Shown one piece after another: positions 60,452-64,000 of a stretch of DNA of 64,000 bases. Source of the DNA: Halomonas korlensis (GTDB taxonomy: Bacteria; Pseudomonadota; Gammaproteobacteria; Pseudomonadales; Halomonadaceae). The notes beneath the pieces are model-generated. The model searched no databases. It saw nothing but the letters and a program-made list of their open reading frames with translations, and was not told where the DNA came from. The stretch is taken from NCBI RefSeq assembly GCF_900116705.1, contig NZ_FPBP01000010.1, positions 1-64,000 of the forward strand, in the 5' to 3' direction. The translations under genes and the position numbers were made by a program. How positions within the stretch are numbered: the first letter of the stretch is position 1; the number at the start of each line of letters is the position of its first letter.

Positions 60452-61965
60452 GGCGTCAGCTCCTCTTGCCTGCCAAGCACGGCCTCGATGTAGCGCTCGG
60501 GGTCGAGCAGCTCACTGGCCGAGGCCTCGGCCAGGGCATAGATGGGCTCGGCATTGAGACCAATCAGCAAGGTGCAAAGCGCCAGGCCAACCACCGGCGT
60601 GGTCATCAGCCAGAGCTCGGACTGGCTGACCGACGGATAGGGGTCGGTCTTGCCCTCCTCCGGCGCCACCTTCCAGAACACCTCGGCCCAGATCTTGATC
60701 ATCGAGTAGAGCGTCAGCAACCCCACCAGCAAGGCAATGAAGGTGACGCCATAGGCCTCGGCCTCGATGCCGGCGCGGATCACGATGAACTTCGCAAAGA
60801 AGCCGGAGAGCGGCGGCATCCCCGCCAGCGACAGCGCCGGAATCAAGAACAGCACGGCAAGCCAGGGATGGCTACGATAGAAGCCGCCCAGATGCTTGAG
60901 CTCATAGCTGCCCCGCAGGCGATTGACGATGCCGCTGATCAGGAACAGATTCGTCTTCACGATAATGTGATGCATGATGTAGAAGACCCCGCCGATGATC
61001 GCCAGGGGCGTAAACAGCGCAAGCCCCAGGATCATGTAGCCGATCTGACTGACGATGTGAAACGACAGGATGCGGCGAAACTCGAACTGCGCCGCCGCCC
61101 CCAGCACGCCGGAGAGCATGGTTAGCCCCGCCCCCCATAGCAGAATCTCGTGGGTATAGCCGGGGCTGTGATAGAAAATCAGCGTGAAGACTCGATATAG
61201 CGCATAGACCCCGACCTTGGTCAGCAGGCCAGCAAACAGCGCCGATACCGCCACCGGTGGGGTGTGATAGGACGCCGGCAGCCAGAAGAACAACGGAAAG
61301 GCCGCCGCCTTGATGCCGAAGGCCACCATGAACATCATCGCCAGCACGTCGACCATCCCCTGGTCTTCCAGGGTGGCCATGCGGCGAGCGATATCGGCCA
61401 TGTTGAGCGTGCCTACCATGCCGTAGAGCAGCCCGACCGCGACCAGGAAAATCACCGAGGAGACCAGGTTCAGGGTCACGTACTTGATGGCCCCTTCCAT
61501 CTGGGCCTTCTCGCTACCCAGAATGAGCAGCGCGAAGGAAGCCACCAGCATCACCTCGAACCATACGTAGAGGTTGAAGATATCGCCGGTGAGAAAGGCC
61601 CCGGCGACGCCCGCCAGCAGCAGGTGCATCAGCGGGAAGTAGCCGTAGGCCTCGTGGCCTCGTCCGGTGGTCGCCAGCGAATACAGCGCCACGGCAAAGC
61701 CGATGATGCCAGTGAGCACGACCATGATAGCGCCCAGCAGGTCGGCCACCAGGCTGATGCCGAACGGGGCCGGCCAGTCGCCCATCTGCATCACCAGGAT
61801 GCCGTCACGGTTGACCGTCATCATCAGCCAGAGACTGGTCAGTAACAGCGCCGCCGTCCCGGCCACGGCAACGGCCCGCTGCATCCCCCGCGAACGCCAG
61901 AAGACCAGCGAGATGGCGCCCGACAGCAGCGGGATCAGGATGGGCAGCGCGATCTGCGGATTCAC
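60448..61965 (-). CDS. mnhD: Na+/H+ antiporter subunit D (MnhD/MrpD)
   Basis: The 505-residue protein is a NuoM/NuoN-like proton-translocating subunit with about 14 transmembrane helices. [51 protein letters not shown] and [13 protein letters not shown] are typical. It overlaps mnhC by 4 bp and mnhE by 4 bp. Confidence 0.96.
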   Translation of the reverse strand: MNPQIALPILIPLLSGAISLVFWRSRGMQRAVAVAGTAALLLTSLWLMMTVNRDGILVMQMGDWPAPFGISLVADLLGAIMVVLTGIIGFAVALYSLATTGRGHEAYGYFPLMHLLLAGVAGAFLTGDIFNLYVWFEVMLVASFALLILGSEKAQMEGAIKYVTLNLVSSVIFLVAVGLLYGMVGTLNMADIARRMATLEDQGMVDVLAMMFMVAFGIKAAAFPLFFWLPASYHTPPVAVSALFAGLLTKVGVYALYRVFTLIFYHSPGYTHEILLWGAGLTMLSGVLGAAAQFEFRRILSFHIVSQIGYMILGLALFTPLAIIGGVFYIMHHIIVKTNLFLISGIVNRLRGSYELKHLGGFYRSHPWLAVLFLIPALSLAGMPPLSGFFAKFIVIRAGIEAEAYGVTFIALLVGLLTLYSMIKIWAEVFWKVAPEEGKTDPYPSVSQSELWLMTTPVVGLALCTLLIGLNAEPIYALAEASASELLDPERYIEAVLGRQEELTP

Positions 61966-62309
61966 GTGTCGGTATCCTTCATCTTGTCGAGGTCATCGGC
62001 GCGCACGATCTCCCAGGCGCGGCGTACCAGCACCACGGCGAAGGACAGTACGCCGAAGGCGATGACGATGGCCGTCAGCACCAGCGCCTGAGGGAGCGGG
62101 TCGGCCACCACACCTTCGGGCGCCGAGAGGCCCGCAGGCACCAGCGGTGGCGCCCCGCGCACCAGCCCGGCCGTAGCGAAAATCAGCAGGTTGGCGGCAT
62201 TGGAGAGCAGCATCAGGCCGATGACCAGCTTGACGATCGACCGGCGCAGCATCATGTAGATGGCGGCGGCAAACAGGACGCCGATGGCGACGGCCAACAG
62301 GGGTTCCAT
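61962..62309 (-). CDS. mnhC: Na+/H+ antiporter subunit C (MnhC/MrpC)
   Basis: The 115-residue protein is NuoK-like with three helices and [13 protein letters not shown] plus [25 protein letters not shown]. It lies 9 bp after mnhB and overlaps mnhD. Confidence 0.95.
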   Translation of the reverse strand: MEPLLAVAIGVLFAAAIYMMLRRSIVKLVIGLMLLSNAANLLIFATAGLVRGAPPLVPAGLSAPEGVVADPLPQALVLTAIVIAFGVLSFAVVLVRRAWEIVRADDLDKMKDTDT

Positions 62310-62318
62310 GAAGCCTCC

Positions 62319-62756
62319 TCAGCCTTGGGCGTTATCTTCGTGGTCGGTCTTCACCAGTGCGGTAATCGCTGTCAATACCGAGCCCAGCACGACCAGATAG
62401 ACGCCGATGTCGAAGATCAGCGGCGTCGAGGCCTTGAAGTCAATGATCGGAATCGTCCACCACTGGGCGGTAAAGAAGGGATCGCCATTCCACCAGGCCG
62501 GCAGGGTCGAGATCACGCCGAGCAGCAATCCCATGCCCACCAGATCGCGCGGCGACACCTTGAGCATCTCGCTCATGGCTCGCCTGCCATGGGCGAAGAG
62601 ATACAGGGCGAAAGCCCCCGCCGCCACCAGGCCGGCAATGAAGCCTCCGCCCGGTTCGTCATGGCCGCGCAGCAGCAGAAACAGCGAGAACATCAGTTGC
62701 AGCGGCAGCAGCAGGCGCGCCGCAACGTTGAGGATCAGTGTGCCCGATCTAACCAT
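62319..62756 (-). CDS. mnhB: Na+/H+ antiporter subunit B (MnhB/MrpB)
   Basis: The 145-residue protein has four transmembrane helices and [33 protein letters not shown], the MnhB signature. I chose ATG 62756, which overlaps the mnhA stop by 8 bp; the frame continues upstream inside mnhA. Confidence 0.95.
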   Translation of the reverse strand: MVRSGTLILNVAARLLLPLQLMFSLFLLLRGHDEPGGGFIAGLVAAGAFALYLFAHGRRAMSEMLKVSPRDLVGMGLLLGVISTLPAWWNGDPFFTAQWWTIPIIDFKASTPLIFDIGVYLVVLGSVLTAITALVKTDHEDNAQG

Positions 62757-64000
62757 CGTGTTTCTCCGGCGAGGCGGAGGAACGCCGGGTATCGTACTCC
62801 TCGGCATGGAAGCGCAGCATGGCATAGACCCCGATCGCCGCCAGGGCGAGCACGAACATCTCGCCCAGCGTATCCAGGGCCCGGAAGTCGACCAGGATGA
62901 CATTGACGATGTTGTGCCCGTGCCCCAGCGGCTGGCTGTTGGCGACCATGTAATCGGAAATGCGTGGCAACCGCTCACCGGCCAGTACCGAGAGCATCAG
63001 CAGCGTAATCATCCCGCCGGTCAGGGTGGCGATCACCAGGTCACGCAGACGCTCCAGCGGCGTGGACAACGTGGCGAAGCGCGGCAGGCGGAACAGCACC
63101 AGCACCAGCAAGATCACCGTCAGCGTCTCGACCAGCAACTGGGTGATCGCCAGGTCAGGCGCACTGAACAGTACGAAGGTCAAGGCAATGGAGAACCCCA
63201 TGACCCCCACCGCTGCCACCGCCGCCAGCCGCGAGCGCATGACGCAGGCGGCGACGGCCCCCGCGATAATCAAGCCGGCCACGATTGCCTCATGAAAGTA
63301 GACGTCGAGGCCCAGATCGAAACGCGGCGAGTGCCGGATGAACAGCGCGTGTCCCACCAGCCCCAGCAGCACCAACAGCGTCATCACCAGATAATTGCGA
63401 ATATAGCCATTCTGCAGCATGCGAGTCTGCCAGCCGGCCACGCTCACCAGTCCCTGCATCATCGCCTCGTACCCGGCTTCGGGACCCCGCGCCATGACCG
63501 GCTCGAGCTTGGCCAGCCGTGCCCGCAGGCGATCCCAGTGGCGGAATGCCAGCGCCCCCAGGGCGAGACTCAGCAGCGACAGCAGCAGCGGAAGGTTGAA
63601 GCCGTGCCACAGCGCCAGATGGACGTTCGAATCCGTCGCCCCAAGACTTGCGGTGGTGGCGCCTACCAGGCCGTCGAGCATCCCCGGCGCCAGGCCGGTG
63701 AGCAACGACAGGGCGGCGAGCAGCGCCGGCCCGGCCAGCATGCCAAGCGGGGCTTCGTGGGGCACCTTTGGTGTCTCGCGAAGCGTTCCCAGAAACGGGC
63801 GCAGGGCGACGATCGCCGCTACTGCCAGCGTCAGGAAGGCGGCCGTGAAGGCCAGCAGCAGGATAACGAATCGATAGTCGCTCGCCCCGAGTACCGACTC
63901 GAACATCAACTCCTTGCCGAGAAAACCGAGCATCGGCGGCAGACCGGCCAGCGACAGGGCGGCCACGAAGGCCACTGCGGCGGTCATCGGCATTACCCGG
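62749..64000 (-). CDS. mnhA: Na+/H+ antiporter subunit A (MnhA/MrpA), 5' end cut by window edge
   Basis: About 417 codons are visible; the ORF is open to the right edge. [18 protein letters not shown] matches the NuoL-like core. The C-terminal DUF4040 part has [29 protein letters not shown], and a final membrane region has [25 protein letters not shown]. In Mrp antiporters MnhA works with B-G as one complex that exchanges Na+ or K+ for H+ in halophile and alkaliphile pH homeostasis. It would be the first gene of the unit. Confidence 0.95.
   Translation of the reverse strand, partial: RVMPMTAAVAFVAALSLAGLPPMLGFLGKELMFESVLGASDYRFVILLLAFTAAFLTLAVAAIVALRPFLGTLRETPKVPHEAPLGMLAGPALLAALSLLTGLAPGMLDGLVGATTASLGATDSNVHLALWHGFNLPLLLSLLSLALGALAFRHWDRLRARLAKLEPVMARGPEAGYEAMMQGLVSVAGWQTRMLQNGYIRNYLVMTLLVLLGLVGHALFIRHSPRFDLGLDVYFHEAIVAGLIIAGAVAACVMRSRLAAVAAVGVMGFSIALTFVLFSAPDLAITQLLVETLTVILLVLVLFRLPRFATLSTPLERLRDLVIATLTGGMITLLMLSVLAGERLPRISDYMVANSQPLGHGHNIVNVILVDFRALDTLGEMFVLALAAIGVYAMLRFHAEEYDTRRSSASPEKHDG

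Overview
The window looks like chromosome of a high-GC gammaproteobacterium of the Halomonadaceae type (Halomonas or a close relative). The grounds are the GC-rich coding sequence, the core gene orders (rpsU-dnaG-rpoD; lptD-surA-pdxA-rsmA-apaG-apaH with divergent amgK-murU), a seven-gene Mrp antiporter, PHA genes (phasin, phaR) and a glutathione-dependent C1 oxidation pathway. The genus is inferred, not proven. I saw no rRNA, tRNA, prophage or CRISPR.

Positions 1-23.2 kb form a methanol/alcohol oxidation region. From left to right it holds a fused NuoE-NuoF subunit of NAD-dependent formate dehydrogenase (cut by the left edge), mtgA, S-formylglutathione hydrolase, glutathione-dependent formaldehyde dehydrogenase and a divergent LysR regulator. 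Next come a small four-cysteine periplasmic protein with a cytochrome c, and a PQQ-associated ABC exporter with a beta-propeller and two binding-protein-like partners. A xoxF-xoxG-xoxJ set follows, encoding a PQQ dehydrogenase whose active site carries the extra aspartate typical of lanthanide-dependent enzymes. The region ends with a full PQQ operon (pqqA, a 23-residue peptide gene, then pqqB-C-D-E, an S9 peptidase and pqqF) and gfa. Together these could take methanol to formaldehyde, S-hydroxymethylglutathione, formate and CO2.

Positions 23.2-31.8 kb are accessory: a Liv-type ABC importer behind a MerR-like palindrome, an L-serine dehydratase gene broken by one base in a homopolymer, a LysR regulator, a 267-bp inverted-repeat (MITE-like) element and an unknown membrane protein.

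Positions 31.8-59.1 kb are mostly housekeeping: rpoD, dnaG, rpsU, tsaD, plsY, folB, folK, cca, glpE, apaH, apaG, rsmA, pdxA, a SurA lacking both parvulin domains, lptD, amgK, murU, coq7, hinT, a phosphoribulokinase-like kinase, purD, phaR, rsmE, mltB, and a DASH-type cryptochrome with a tiny DUF2256 zinc protein. An AT-rich, apparently non-coding block lies at about 38.7-39.1 kb. Positions 59.3-64 kb hold the Mrp (mnhA-G) cation/proton antiporter operon, with mnhA cut by the right edge.

The best leads are the lanthanide-type methanol module, the PPIase-less SurA, the 267-bp structured inverted-repeat element, two clean operator palindromes (upstream of livG and of the DUF2256-cryptochrome pair), and the serine dehydratase frameshift. 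Family assignments are from recognised motifs; no database search was run.
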